A program made the translations under genes and the position numbers. From assembly GCF_965198245.1 (NCBI RefSeq), contig NZ_OZ240249.1, forward strand, positions 2,914,001-2,978,000: a DNA stretch of 64,000 nucleotides. Reading direction: 5' to 3'. Source of the DNA: Poriferisodalis sp965198245 (lineage in GTDB: Bacteria; Actinomycetota; Acidimicrobiia; Acidimicrobiales; Poriferisodalaceae). The notes beneath the pieces are model-generated. The model saw only the letters and a list, made by a program, of their open reading frames with translations. It had not been told where the DNA came from and ran no database searches. This document shows positions 32,237-41,086 of this stretch, one piece after another (position 1 is the stretch's first letter; every line of letters begins with the position of its first letter).

Positions 32237-35146
32237 ATGAGTGATTCCCAAGAGCACCTCGCAGCACCTGGGGAGTTCGCAACGCGGCACATCGGTCTGC
32301 GGCCCGACGACACCACCGCCATGCTCAAGCGTCTCGGGTTCAGCTCGCTTGAGGAACTCGTCGATGCCGCGGTCCCTGCCGAGATCCGGCTGGACGAGCC
32401 ACTCGCGCTCGCTGGCCTGCAACGGCCGATGAGCGAGACCGAGGCACTTGCAGCAATCAGGCAGCTGGCCGCAGCCAACACGCCGATGCGCTCGCTCATC
32501 GGGCTCGGTTACTACGGCACGCTCACCCCGGCGGTCATCCGGCGGGGCGTGCTCGAGGATCCGTCGTGGTACACCGCGTACACGCCGTACCAGCCCGAGA
32601 TCTCCCAAGGCCGGCTCGAGGCATTGTTGAACTACCAGACGATGATCTGCGACCTGATGGGCATGGAGATCGCCAACTCGTCGCTGCTGTGCGAGGGCAC
32701 CGCCGCCGCTGAGGCGATGGCTATGGCGCGGCGGATAGCGCGCAGCGGGCCGGACCGCTTCTTCGTCGACGCCGATTGCCACCCGCAGGTGATTGATGTG
32801 GTTGTCACGCGTGCTGCGCCGCTCGGGATTGACATCTGCATCGGCGATCCCAGCACCGACCTGCAGCCAGCGGAGGTCTACGGAGCACTGCTGTCCTATC
32901 CCGGCAGCAGCGGTGCCGTCCGCAACCTTGAACCTGTGATTGAAGCACTGCACGGCACGGGCGCCGTTGCGACGGTCAGCGCCGACCTGCTGGCGTGCTG
33001 CGCGCTGCGGCCACCCGGCGAGCAGGGGGCCGACATCGTCGTGGGCAGCTCGCAGCGATTCGGCATTCCGCTGGGATTCGGCGGACCGCACGCGGCATTC
33101 CTTGCAACCAGCGAGAAGCATCGGCGCTCGATGCCCGGGAGGCTCGTCGGCGTCTCGCGCGATGCCGCCGGCCGGCCCGCGTACCGGCTGGCGCTGCAGA
33201 CCCGTGAGCAGCACATCCGGCGTGAGAAGGCCACCAGCAACATCTGCACCGCACAGGTGCTGCTTGCCGTCATGGCTTCGATGTACGCCGTTTGGCATGG
33301 CCCCGAAGGTCTTGTCGCTATCGCAGAGCGGGTACACGGGTTGACTGCCGGGCTCGCTGCGGGCCTTCGCAGCAGCGGCCTGCACGTGCGCAACACATCG
33401 TTCTTCGACACGCTGACCGTGGAAGTCCCCCACGGAGCCGAACGGGTGCTGGCCGCCGCCGCGGACGCGGGCATCAACCTTCGGCGCGTCGACGACGACA
33501 CGGTGGGCGTGTCGCTCGACGAGACCTGCGGCGACACCACGGTGGCTGAGGTGCTCGCAGCGTTCGGCGTCACTTGGGCGACCGAAGCCCGCAGCGGTGC
33601 GTTCGTCGCTGCACCAGCAGCGACGGCCCCTTCGGGCATCGCATCGGAGCTCAAGCGCACGACCGAGTTCCTCACACATCCCACATTCGGCGCGTACCGC
33701 TCCGAAACCGAGATGATGCGCTACCTGCGGCGTCTGGCCTCCTATGACGTAGCCCTCGATCGTTCGATGATCCCACTGGGCAGCTGCACCATGAAGCTCA
33801 ACGCCGCGGCCGAAATGACACCGGTGACCTGGCCGGAGTTCGCGGAGATCCACCCGTTTGCACCGGCAGACCAGTCCGCCGGTTACCGACGGCTCATCGC
33901 CGATCTTGAAGCGTGGCTGGCAGAGATCACCGGCTATGACGCGGTGTCGCTGCAACCCAACGCCGGCTCGCAGGGCGAGCTGGCAGGTCTGCTGGCGATC
34001 CGCCGCTACCACGACGACCGGGGCCATGCAAACCGGACCGTGTGCCTCATTCCCTCATCGGCGCACGGCACGAACGCTGCCTCCGCCGTGATGGCGGGCA
34101 TGCGCGTGGTCGTGGTGGGCTGCTCCGACGACGGCGACGTGGATCTTGAAGACCTCGACGCCAAGATCGCCGAGCACGGCGAGCAGCTGGCGGCCTTCAT
34201 GGTCACCTACCCGTCCACGCACGGCGTGTACGAGGACGGCATCCGCCAGGTTTGCCTCAAGGTGCACGCAGCGGGTGGGCAGGTGTATGTCGACGGCGCC
34301 AACCTCAACGCGCTCGTCGGCTTGGCGGCTCCCGGCACGTTCGGTGCCGACGTCAGCCACTTGAACCTGCACAAGACGTTCTGCATTCCCCACGGTGGCG
34401 GGGGTCCAGGCATCGGACCGGTCGCGGCCCGACTGCACTTGGCGAAGTACCTGCCGAATCACCCGCTGGAGCCGGATGCCGGCCCTGATACCGGTCCTGG
34501 TGCGATCTCGTCTGCCCCGTGGGGATCGGCGGGCATCCTGCCGATCCCGTGGATGTACATCGCGATGATGGGAGTCGAGGGACTGACCCGAGCCACCCAG
34601 ACCGCGATCCTGTCTGCCAATTACTTGGCGTCCCGCCTCGGCGAGCACTTCCCGATCCTGTACCAAGGCCGGTACGGCCTGGTCGCCCATGAGTGCATCG
34701 TGGATCTGCGGCCGTTCTCCGCGTGGGCCAGCGTCGACGACGTGGCCAAGCGGCTCATCGACTTCGGCTTCCACGCTCCGACGATGTCGTTCCCGGTCGC
34801 CGGGACCTTCATGATCGAGCCGACCGAGAGCGAGTCGCTGGCGGAGATCGACCGGTTCTGCGACGCCATGGCGACGATCCGGGCCGAGATTGACAAGATC
34901 GCCTCGGGCGAATGGCCAGCCGACGACAACCCGCTCGCGAATGCACCGCACACAGCGATCGATGTGCTGGGCGACGAATGGGACCATCCGTACTCCCGCA
35001 CGGAGGCTGTCTATCCGGCGGGCACCAACGTGGCGTCGCTGGTCGCAGACAAGTACTGGCCGCCGGTCAGCCGTGTCGACGGCGCTTACGGGGACCGCAA
35101 CCTCATGTGCGCCTGCCCCGATCCACGCGCCTTCGAGGCTGGTTAG
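32237..35146 (+). CDS. gcvP: Glycine dehydrogenase (decarboxylating), P protein
   Basis: A 969-aa single-chain P protein, which decarboxylates glycine with pyridoxal phosphate and hands aminomethyl to GcvH. The N-terminal half has RHIGLRPDD and TPYQPEISQGRLEALLNYQT; the C-terminal half has LGSCTMKLN, SSAHGTNAASA and the PLP lysine motif NLHKTFCIPHGGGGPG. Full length, not split. A GTG at 32228 is an in-frame alternative. Second gene of a gcvT-gcvP operon; gcvH is at 63282-63683. Confidence 0.95.
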   Translation: MSDSQEHLAAPGEFATRHIGLRPDDTTAMLKRLGFSSLEELVDAAVPAEIRLDEPLALAGLQRPMSETEALAAIRQLAAANTPMRSLIGLGYYGTLTPAVIRRGVLEDPSWYTAYTPYQPEISQGRLEALLNYQTMICDLMGMEIANSSLLCEGTAAAEAMAMARRIARSGPDRFFVDADCHPQVIDVVVTRAAPLGIDICIGDPSTDLQPAEVYGALLSYPGSSGAVRNLEPVIEALHGTGAVATVSADLLACCALRPPGEQGADIVVGSSQRFGIPLGFGGPHAAFLATSEKHRRSMPGRLVGVSRDAAGRPAYRLALQTREQHIRREKATSNICTAQVLLAVMASMYAVWHGPEGLVAIAERVHGLTAGLAAGLRSSGLHVRNTSFFDTLTVEVPHGAERVLAAAADAGINLRRVDDDTVGVSLDETCGDTTVAEVLAAFGVTWATEARSGAFVAAPAATAPSGIASELKRTTEFLTHPTFGAYRSETEMMRYLRRLASYDVALDRSMIPLGSCTMKLNAAAEMTPVTWPEFAEIHPFAPADQSAGYRRLIADLEAWLAEITGYDAVSLQPNAGSQGELAGLLAIRRYHDDRGHANRTVCLIPSSAHGTNAASAVMAGMRVVVVGCSDDGDVDLEDLDAKIAEHGEQLAAFMVTYPSTHGVYEDGIRQVCLKVHAAGGQVYVDGANLNALVGLAAPGTFGADVSHLNLHKTFCIPHGGGGPGIGPVAARLHLAKYLPNHPLEPDAGPDTGPGAISSAPWGSAGILPIPWMYIAMMGVEGLTRATQTAILSANYLASRLGEHFPILYQGRYGLVAHECIVDLRPFSAWASVDDVAKRLIDFGFHAPTMSFPVAGTFMIEPTESESLAEIDRFCDAMATIRAEIDKIASGEWPADDNPLANAPHTAIDVLGDEWDHPYSRTEAVYPAGTNVASLVADKYWPPVSRVDGAYGDRNLMCACPDPRAFEAG

Positions 35147-35205
35147 CTCGAAACCGCAGAGACCCCATCCGTGCCGGCAGCTCGGCTCGACGGTAGGCAG
35201 ACAAC

Positions 35206-35211
35206 TAGCGT
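35206..35211 (+). promoter_or_regulatory. -10 box of the DinB-like gene
   Basis: TAGCGT, 6 nt before the ATG at 35218. Confidence 0.45.
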
Positions 35212-35217
35212 TCGCGC

Positions 35218-35934
35218 ATGGCGCGAGTTGACCCTGCAGTGCTGGAGATGCCGGCCGATGCTGCCGCCGGCACGATGCCGTACTTCACCCACATCGACAC
35301 CTGGCTGCGAGCCGAGATCGGCGGTCTCAGCGACGAACAGCTCGACTTTGACGACCAGTCTCCGGATCGGGAATGGATGTGGTGGTCGATCCGGCGCCAG
35401 ATCTCACACATCGCCTGGGTGTCGCTGATCTTCTCGAAACGCCGCTGCGGATCTCTGCTGTGGCCTCACGGCGACATCCCAGAACCCATCGTGTGGTCCG
35501 AGCATCACCAGGGACGTAACAACAAGCACGGTCTGCGCCTCGACCCTGCGCTGTTCTGGGATGTGCCCGACCTGGCAGACAAGCTGGACCTCGGTCTGAG
35601 CTGGATGCGCCATGTCGTCGCCTCCCATCCGATCGAGACGTTCCGTGAGATGGTCGAATCACGTCACAGCACGCTCTTCTGGGACGATGCCATCACGGTG
35701 CTGCCGCGGGGCGCCTGGCACGACCCTGACGACGAGCGTCTCATTGTGAACACGCTCGAGTGCGCAATCTGGATGCTCTTCTACGAGATGGCCTCCCATA
35801 TCCGCACCATCGGTCGCCTCAAGGAGATCCAGGGACTGCCGACCGCGATCGAGCTGACGCGCTTCGGCTACCTGCGCCTCCCTCACTATTGGGGTGAGAC
35901 CGAGGCGCCCGCCCCGAGCATCACCAAGCTCTAG
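35218..35934 (+). CDS. DinB-like four-helix metal-binding protein
   Basis: A 238-aa protein with the DinB/YfiT-like fold. Candidate metal-binding histidines are in MWWSIRRQISHIAWV and in YEMASHIRTIGRLKE near the C terminus; a GLSDEQLDF segment is typical. Superfamily members include thiol-dependent (mycothiol, bacillithiol) transferases and isomerases, which would fit an organism with mycothione reductase, but this branch has no known reaction. Confidence 0.7.
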   Translation: MARVDPAVLEMPADAAAGTMPYFTHIDTWLRAEIGGLSDEQLDFDDQSPDREWMWWSIRRQISHIAWVSLIFSKRRCGSLLWPHGDIPEPIVWSEHHQGRNNKHGLRLDPALFWDVPDLADKLDLGLSWMRHVVASHPIETFREMVESRHSTLFWDDAITVLPRGAWHDPDDERLIVNTLECAIWMLFYEMASHIRTIGRLKEIQGLPTAIELTRFGYLRLPHYWGETEAPAPSITKL

Positions 35935-35938
35935 CCCC

Positions 35939-35969
35939 GAGTTGTCGATATGGGTGAGTTATCGATATG
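35939..35969 (+). repeat. Short direct repeat at a start site
   Basis: GAGTTGTCGATATG (35939-35952) and GAGTTATCGATATG (35956-35969) are 17 bp apart. The second copy contains the start codon of the nucleoside hydrolase gene; the first carries a second ATG. A small local duplication. Confidence 0.7.
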
Positions 35970-36893
35970 ACAGGGCCGAAGATCATTCTCGACTGCGATC
36001 CCGGCCACGACGACGCCGTGGCCATCCTGCTGGCGGCTCGCCACTGCGAGATTCTGGCAATCACCACCGTGTCAGGGAATGCGCCGCTGCACATGACCAC
36101 GGCGAACGCTTTGCTCATGTGCCAGATCGCCGGTCTCGACGTCCCGGTGCATGCCGGTGCCGACCGGCCGCTGCTGGTGCCCGCCGCGCACGCGCCGCGC
36201 GCCCATGGGCACAGCGGGCTCGACGGGCCGCCACGGCCCGAGGTGCATCGCACCGTGAACGGCAATGACGCGGTCGGCTGCATCATCGAGACCATCAGAA
36301 CTCACGATGACGTGTGGCTTGTCCCAGTCGGTCCGCTCACAAACGTGGCGCTGGCCATGCGGCAGGCTCCCGACATCGTCGAACGGCTGGCAGGAATCTC
36401 GCTCATGGGCGGTGCCATCGGGCCTGGCAACGTCACGCCCACGGCTGAGTTCAACATCTGGGCTGACCCCCACGCTGCTCAGATCGTCTTCGCCAGCGGC
36501 GCGCCGCTGATGCGCATGGCAGGTCTCAACCTGACCCACCAGCTCTGTGTCGGCCCCGACGTCATCGCTTCGCTGCGAGCCAGCGGCGGCACTGTGCCGG
36601 AGTTCGTAGCCGGGTTGTTCGACTTCTACCTGGCCGGCTATCGCGAACGGGCCGATCTCGACGCGGCGCCGCTGCACGATCCCTGCGCAGTGCTGGCAGT
36701 CACACTGCCCGCCCTGTTCGAATTCGGCGCTCGTCACGTCGAGGTCGAGACCGCCGGTGAACTGACTCGTGGCATGACGGTTGCGGATGAGCGACCGGGC
36801 ACCGACGCCGACCCCAACTGCGAGATCGCCTACAGGATCGATGCTGACGCGGCCATGGAGCTCATCGTCGACGCAGTCTGCAGCTACGACTGA
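35967..36893 (+). CDS. Inosine/uridine-preferring nucleoside hydrolase
   Basis: A 308-aa enzyme that cleaves the N-glycosidic bond of ribonucleosides. ILDCDPGHDDAVAILLA is the Asp-rich calcium site (DxDxxxDD); VPVGPLTNVALAM and ISLMGGAIGPGNVTPTAEFNIW are also conserved, and the late HDPCAVLAV carries the final metal-binding Asp. Length is normal. Base preference cannot be assigned. It ends one base before a tandem repeat that leads to selD. Confidence 0.9.
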   Translation: MTGPKIILDCDPGHDDAVAILLAARHCEILAITTVSGNAPLHMTTANALLMCQIAGLDVPVHAGADRPLLVPAAHAPRAHGHSGLDGPPRPEVHRTVNGNDAVGCIIETIRTHDDVWLVPVGPLTNVALAMRQAPDIVERLAGISLMGGAIGPGNVTPTAEFNIWADPHAAQIVFASGAPLMRMAGLNLTHQLCVGPDVIASLRASGGTVPEFVAGLFDFYLAGYRERADLDAAPLHDPCAVLAVTLPALFEFGARHVEVETAGELTRGMTVADERPGTDADPNCEIAYRIDADAAMELIVDAVCSYD

Positions 36894-36996
36894 CGGCCGC
36901 TCGGGCCGCATCCACCGCTCTGGTTCGCTGCGCTCACCGGCCGCTCGGGCCGCATCCACCGCTCTGGTTCGCTGCGCTCACCGGCCGCTCGGGCCG
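36894..36996 (+). repeat. 44-bp tandem repeat, 2.3 copies
   Basis: Two exact 44-bp copies (36894-36937, 36938-36981) and a 15-bp partial third, beginning CGGCCGCTCGGGCCG. The repeat fills the gap between the nucleoside hydrolase stop and the selD promoter. It is rich in self-complementary GGCC/CGGCCG blocks and may act as a terminator for the upstream gene. Confidence 0.9.
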
Positions 36997-37006
36997 GGGG
37001 CCTCGG

Positions 37007-37012
37007 TACCGT
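37007..37012 (+). promoter_or_regulatory. -10 box of selD
   Basis: TACCGT, 7 nt before the GTG at 37020. Places the start 22 codons upstream of the in-frame UGA. Confidence 0.5.
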
Positions 37013-37019
37013 TGCCGCT

Positions 37020-38132
37020 GTGCCGGCGAACAGCTCAGCGAACAGCTCAGCGTTCCGGCTGAGCCAGTACAGCCACGGTGCGGGCTGAGCGTGCAAGCTC
37101 GGACCTTCCGAGCTGGCGCAGGTGCTGCGCCATCTGACTCCCCCGACTCACCCCGACCTCGTGGTCGGCTCCGACTCCAGCGACGACGCCGCCGTGTGGC
37201 GGCTCGCCGACGGCCAGTTGCTGGTGACCTCAGCCGACTTCTTTGCGCCGATCATCGATGACGCCCGCACGTGGGGTCGCATCGCTGCCGCCAATGCCGC
37301 CAGCGACATCTACGCCATGGGCGCCAAGCCGCTATTCGCGCTCAACTTGGCCGCCTGGCCCCGTGATGTACTGCCGCTGGATCTGCTGGGCGAGGTGCTC
37401 GCAGGCGGTGCCGACGCTGCATCGGACGGCAACTGGATCGTGGCAGGCGGTCATACGATCGACGCACCCGAGCCGCTTTATGGCATGTCGGTGACCGGCA
37501 TCTTCTCGGCTGGCTCCGGCATGGCAGACCTGCTCACCAATGCCGGCGGGCAGCCGGGTCAAGCGCTCGTGCTCACCAAGCCGCTCGGCACCGGCCTGCT
37601 GGCAACAGCGCTCAAGCGCTCAGAACCCGAGGAGGTCGCCCCGGGCGGCGATCTCCACGCTGCCTACACCGCCGGCGTCGCCGAGATGAGCCGTCTCAAT
37701 GCAATCGCAGCGAGCATCGCTGCCGACTCGGACGCCACAGCCGCCACCGACGTCACCGGATTCGGTCTGCTGGGGCACCTTGCCGAGCTGACGGCCGCCA
37801 GCGGGGTGAGTGCCGTCCTGGACGCTGGCGCAATGCCATTGCTGCCTGACGTGTTGCGGCTCGCAACTGACGGTTTCGTGCCGGGCGGCACACGACGGAA
37901 TCTCGACCATCTCGAGGGACGGCTGCAAGGCGGAGACTCGCTCACGCGCACCGTGCTGGGCGATCCGCAGACGTCGGGCGGCCTGCTGTTCAGCTGCGGT
38001 TCCGCTCGGGCCGACGAAGCTGTCCGCGAGCTGCGCGGCAGCGGTCACCAAGCTGCAGTGATCGGCGAGCTCTCCGAGGAAGACCCCGGCACGATCACTA
38101 CCACTGGAAACATCGGCCCGAGCGCCGACTGA
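37020..38132 (+). CDS. selD: Selenophosphate synthase with selenocysteine in the active site
   Basis: A 370-aa protein if UGA codon 23 (37086-37088) is read as selenocysteine. The N terminus is MPANSSANSSAFRLSQYSHGAG-U-ACKLGPSELAQVL; E. coli SelD has GAGCGCK with catalytic Cys17 and Lys20, matched here by Sec23 and Lys26 (the Gly between is Ala). Downstream are GSDSSDDAAV, DFFAPIIDD, ASDIYAMGAKPLFALN, TDVTGFGLLGH and LGDPQTSGGLL. SelD makes selenophosphate from selenide and ATP for Sec-tRNA and selenouridine synthesis. A call beginning at GTG 37122 would miss the active site. Followed 8 bp later by a nucleotidyltransferase gene. Confidence 0.9.
37114..37132 (+). promoter_or_regulatory. SECIS-like hairpin of selD
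   Basis: TGGCGCA (37114-37120) pairs perfectly with TGCGCCA (37126-37132) around the loop GGUGC; the loop starts 32 nt after the UGA. A second perfect 8-bp hairpin, AGCTCGGA-CCT-TCCGAGCT (37096-37114), lies nearer the UGA but has no G at the loop start. Confidence 0.6.
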
Positions 38133-38140
38133 GGCTGTCC

Positions 38141-38797
38141 ATGGTCGCTTCGCACGATCCGGCCAGCGATCCCGCAGCGGCACCGCATGCTGCCGCATCC
38201 TCGGCGTCGGGGGCAGGCGACGCGTTGCGCCGCGGCGTGTTCCCTGGCTCGTTCAACCCACCGACCAGAGCCCACGTCGCCATCAGCGAGGCGGCTCGGG
38301 ACCAGCATTGCCTCGATGAGCTCGTGTGGTCGGTGAGCCGTGTGGCGCTCGCCAAGGAGGACGTACAGCGCCCGAGCCTGGAAGATCGTGTCGACGTGCT
38401 CAACGAGGTTGGGTCGCGACTCGACTGGCTGGAGATCGTCGTCACCGACGTGCAGCTGCTGTCCGACATCGCGGCCGGCTTCGACGTGATCGTGATGGGG
38501 GCCGACAAGTGGCATCAGATTCACGACCCGGTCTTCTACGGCAATGATCCGGCCAGCCGCGACGCATCGATCGCATCACTGCCGGAGGTGGCGATCGCAG
38601 CCCGTCCGCCACAGGACTGTCCCGCCCACCTGTTGCTCGACCTGCCGGACTGGGTGGGCCAAGCGTCAAGCACGCTGGCCCGCACGACCGATCCGGGCAT
38701 GATGGTCCCCGAGGCCGCTCGCTTCGACGCGGAGACTGGCGCCTGGACCGACCCGGCGCGCTACGAGCAATGGCGAGCAAACCAGCAGCGGCACTGA
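38141..38797 (+). CDS. Nucleotidyltransferase of the NadD/cytidylyltransferase family
   Basis: A 218-aa protein. GVFPGSFNPPTRAHVAISEAA carries the (H/T)xGH-type nucleotide site, with RAH in place of the usual GH, and FDVIVMGADKWHQI resembles the second conserved block. The first ~30 residues are an Ala-rich extension. Family members join a nucleotide to nicotinate mononucleotide, pantetheine phosphate or similar. The C-terminal ISSSTxxR motif of NadD is not obvious, so it is probably not the housekeeping enzyme. Middle gene of a tight selD operon. Confidence 0.65.
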   Translation: MVASHDPASDPAAAPHAAASSASGAGDALRRGVFPGSFNPPTRAHVAISEAARDQHCLDELVWSVSRVALAKEDVQRPSLEDRVDVLNEVGSRLDWLEIVVTDVQLLSDIAAGFDVIVMGADKWHQIHDPVFYGNDPASRDASIASLPEVAIAARPPQDCPAHLLLDLPDWVGQASSTLARTTDPGMMVPEAARFDAETGAWTDPARYEQWRANQQRH

Positions 38798-38805
38798 GGA
38801 GCGCA

Positions 38806-39783
38806 ATGGACGAGATCCTCGATGTGGACTTGCTCGCATTCGAGCGAGGCTCAGCGACGCAGCGACGAGCCGTCACCGACGGCGTCATGGCGAGCCTGCG
38901 AACCGGCTTCGTCTACACGGCCCACGACCTGTCCGGCGGCTTGCTCGACGACGCTTACGGCGTACTCGGGAGATTCTTCGCGCTCGAAGCTGACGCCAAG
39001 GCGCGCTATGTCGACACTGAGTCATTTGGGGCCCGCGGCTACACCGGACCGCTCACCGAGACCGCCGCCGTCTCCGATCTGCCCGACTGGAAGGAGATGT
39101 TCAACTGGAGCGACCTGCCGCCGGCCGGCCATCCGCTCACGGTCAAGTACGCGCGCTGGTACCGACCGTCCGTCTTCCCGGACGCCGACATTGCCGGCGC
39201 AGGCGAAGTCCTCACCGAATTCCACTGCAGGCTCGTGGACTTGCAACGGCGATTCCTGCGGGTCATCGCCGAGGGCATCGGTGCCCACGAGACCTATTTC
39301 GACACGATGACCACCTACGGCACCCACCTCAGCCGAGCCATCCACTACCCGCCGATGTCGAGTGCTCCAGGCGGCGGCGCTGAGGGTCACATCTGGGCAG
39401 ACGAGCACACCGACATCAATCTCATCACTGCCCTGCCCCGCGCGAGCGAGCGAGGCCTGCAAGTGCGCATCGACGGCGAGTGGGTGGACGCGGCGCCGCC
39501 GTCCGACCACGTCATCGTGAACTCGGGCATCATGCTGGAGCACGCCACCAACGGCCTGATCGGAGCCGGCTGGCACCGGGTGAAAGCCGACCCCGACCAG
39601 CGCTCCGGCCGGCTCAGCGTCGTGCAGTTCTGCCACCCCCGGCCGTCGGTCATCCTCACGCCGGCGCCGTCGACGGTCACCGCTGAGCGGCCGTGCCGTT
39701 ATGAGGCCGTCTCAGCCGAGGACCGGCTGGAAGAAGTGATCTGGGAGATCAATCTGATTCCCGACGCCCGCCGGGTCGAGTAG
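38806..39783 (+). CDS. 2-oxoglutarate/Fe(II)-dependent oxygenase (isopenicillin N synthase family)
   Basis: A 325-aa oxygenase. The ATG at 38806 has GAGGAG just upstream. DEHTDINLITAL gives the HxD iron ligands and GAGWHRVK the distal His; the RxS co-substrate motif is RLSVVQF. RGYTGPLTE near residue 80 is also family-like. Substrate unknown. Its last codons (DARRVE-stop) are part of a 26-bp sequence repeated exactly at 41257-41282, marking the boundary of an inserted cassette. Confidence 0.82.
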   Translation: MDEILDVDLLAFERGSATQRRAVTDGVMASLRTGFVYTAHDLSGGLLDDAYGVLGRFFALEADAKARYVDTESFGARGYTGPLTETAAVSDLPDWKEMFNWSDLPPAGHPLTVKYARWYRPSVFPDADIAGAGEVLTEFHCRLVDLQRRFLRVIAEGIGAHETYFDTMTTYGTHLSRAIHYPPMSSAPGGGAEGHIWADEHTDINLITALPRASERGLQVRIDGEWVDAAPPSDHVIVNSGIMLEHATNGLIGAGWHRVKADPDQRSGRLSVVQFCHPRPSVILTPAPSTVTAERPCRYEAVSAEDRLEEVIWEINLIPDARRVE

Positions 39784-39788
39784 CCCCG
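39763..39788 (+). repeat. 26-bp direct repeat, left copy
   Basis: GACGCCCGCCGGGTCGAGTA followed by GCCCCG. It covers the last six codons and stop of the oxygenase gene plus 5 bp. Identical to 41257-41282; flanking bases differ on both sides. Confidence 0.95.
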
Positions 39789-39873
39789 CCCGCTGCTGTA
39801 CATCCTAAATCTGACACTCATGGGTCGAGGGATTGCGCGAAACTGCGTGCCTTGTGGCTGAAGGGACAGGCCG

Positions 39874-40769
39874 ATGATTGAGGAGCAGTTTCGGGCGCGT
39901 CTGTTTGCCGTGTCGGGGTTGAGACAGGAGGCGGAGCAGGAGGTCCGGGCGACTTCGGCGCTGCTGTCGGTTCTGCAAGTCGTGCGCCCGCTCTCAAAAC
40001 GCCTGCTCGGTCCGTTGGGCGCGAGCCTGTCTGAGTCGGCCGAGGTGCTGGCGTGGACTGAGGTGCCTTTTGAGACTGCCGACGGGGAGGGGTTGCGGCC
40101 TGACGGGATTGTGACTGTGAGGAGTCGGGGGCGTTCGTTCACAGCGCTGATTGAGGTGAAGACCGGGACGAGCAGGCTTGGCTGCTTGCTGAACTGATTC
40201 GCTACTTGCACCACGGAAGGTCTGGGGTTGCTCAGTCGCGTGACATGGGCAAGGGGTGGACGACGGTTTGGCAAGGTACTCGAGACGGTCTGCTGTCGCG
40301 GCCTACGGCGGAAGTGCACGACATCTGCAAACGCTGGGATCAACTGCTGCATTCGTGCGCTTTGGACCTTGCCGCTGCGCTTCGTTCCGATGTGTCCGAG
40401 CCCATTCCCCGCGCTCACAGGAGCGACCCTGCGTTGAGGGAAAAGGAAATGGCCGAGCAGTTGTGCGATGAGGGGAAGTTGACAGGTCAGCTCCGCATCC
40501 CTGGAGCCATCTCGGACCTGTCCGTGACTGCGGACCTGAGGTCAGGGCGGATCATGCTGCAAGCCGACTTCGGCGCACCGACCAACAAGGGTGCCAAAGG
40601 CCGGGTGAGCTGGCTCCTGCGAGAGCTGCGGGAGGCGCCCGGCGAGCTTGTCATCGAGGCGTTTGCGGAACGATCCTCCAATCCGGAGCTGGCAACGCTC
40701 GATGAGCTGAGAAGGACCCTGCGAGGGCCTTCACGAGCACTCAGCGCCCGCCTGCGAGGTTCCGGGTGA
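39874..40769 (+). pseudogene. PD-(D/E)XK nuclease-like gene with an out-of-frame internal deletion
   Basis: The first part (39874-40197) encodes LSKRLLGPLGA, TEVPFETADGEGLRPDGIV and LIEVKTGTS, where E-x-K is the nuclease core. It then ends at a TGA. In another frame starting near 40173 the sequence resumes as QAWLLAELIRYLHHGRSGV and runs to 40769 (LRIPGAISDLSVTADLRSGRI, GRVSWLLREL). Both halves belong to one actinobacterial family as I recall it, whose members have roughly 80-90 more residues between them. The gene therefore lost about 250 bp plus the frame at 40165-40173. Function of the intact family is not established. Confidence 0.7.
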
Positions 40770-41086
40770 CTCAGCTCTCCGAGATGGGCCGCTCGCGCTC
40801 CGCTACAGCAAAGAACAGTTTTGCGGTTTCTGTGGCTCAGGCCGTGGACGGCTTCTACCGCACGACGGTCCAGCACATTCGGCACGTGCCCCCGCCAGCT
40901 CCCAAGACGCTCAAGGAGCCTGCCCCAGCGCCAGCAGAACCCGTCAGGAATGACAGCGACGAGCCAGGCACGCTGAGCGGCGATCCGGGACTCCCTGAGG
41001 GGCTTGGGGCACCGAGCCCGACAAACCGGGGGCGCCAGAGCGTCCCGAGGCCGTCGGAGGAAGGAGAGAGTCCCGATGCGAACTGA
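40766..41086 (+). CDS. Hypothetical protein
   Basis: A 106-aa frame beginning at a GTG that overlaps the stop of the preceding broken gene (GTGA), suggesting it was its translationally coupled partner. The first ~45 residues (SATAKNSFAVSVAQAVDGFYRTTVQHIRHV) look helical; the rest is Pro/Glu-rich and probably disordered. No family recognised. Present only inside the cassette. Confidence 0.45.
   Translation: MTQLSEMGRSRSATAKNSFAVSVAQAVDGFYRTTVQHIRHVPPPAPKTLKEPAPAPAEPVRNDSDEPGTLSGDPGLPEGLGAPSPTNRGRQSVPRPSEEGESPDAN

Noticed and set aside
32018..34027. 669-codon antisense frame over gcvP, and similar long frames at 10631-12079 and 28400-29824
   Set aside because: Composition is that of frame shadows of strongly biased codons; the sense genes are unmistakable.
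37096..37114. The 8-bp hairpin next to the selD UGA as the SECIS element
   Set aside because: Very stable, but the loop CCU lacks a leading G and it is too close to the UGA; the following GGUGC hairpin fits better. It was kept only as an alternative.
40195..40197. TGA in the cassette nuclease gene as another selenocysteine codon
   Set aside because: The frame after this TGA has no homology; the true continuation is in a different frame, so it is a deletion junction.
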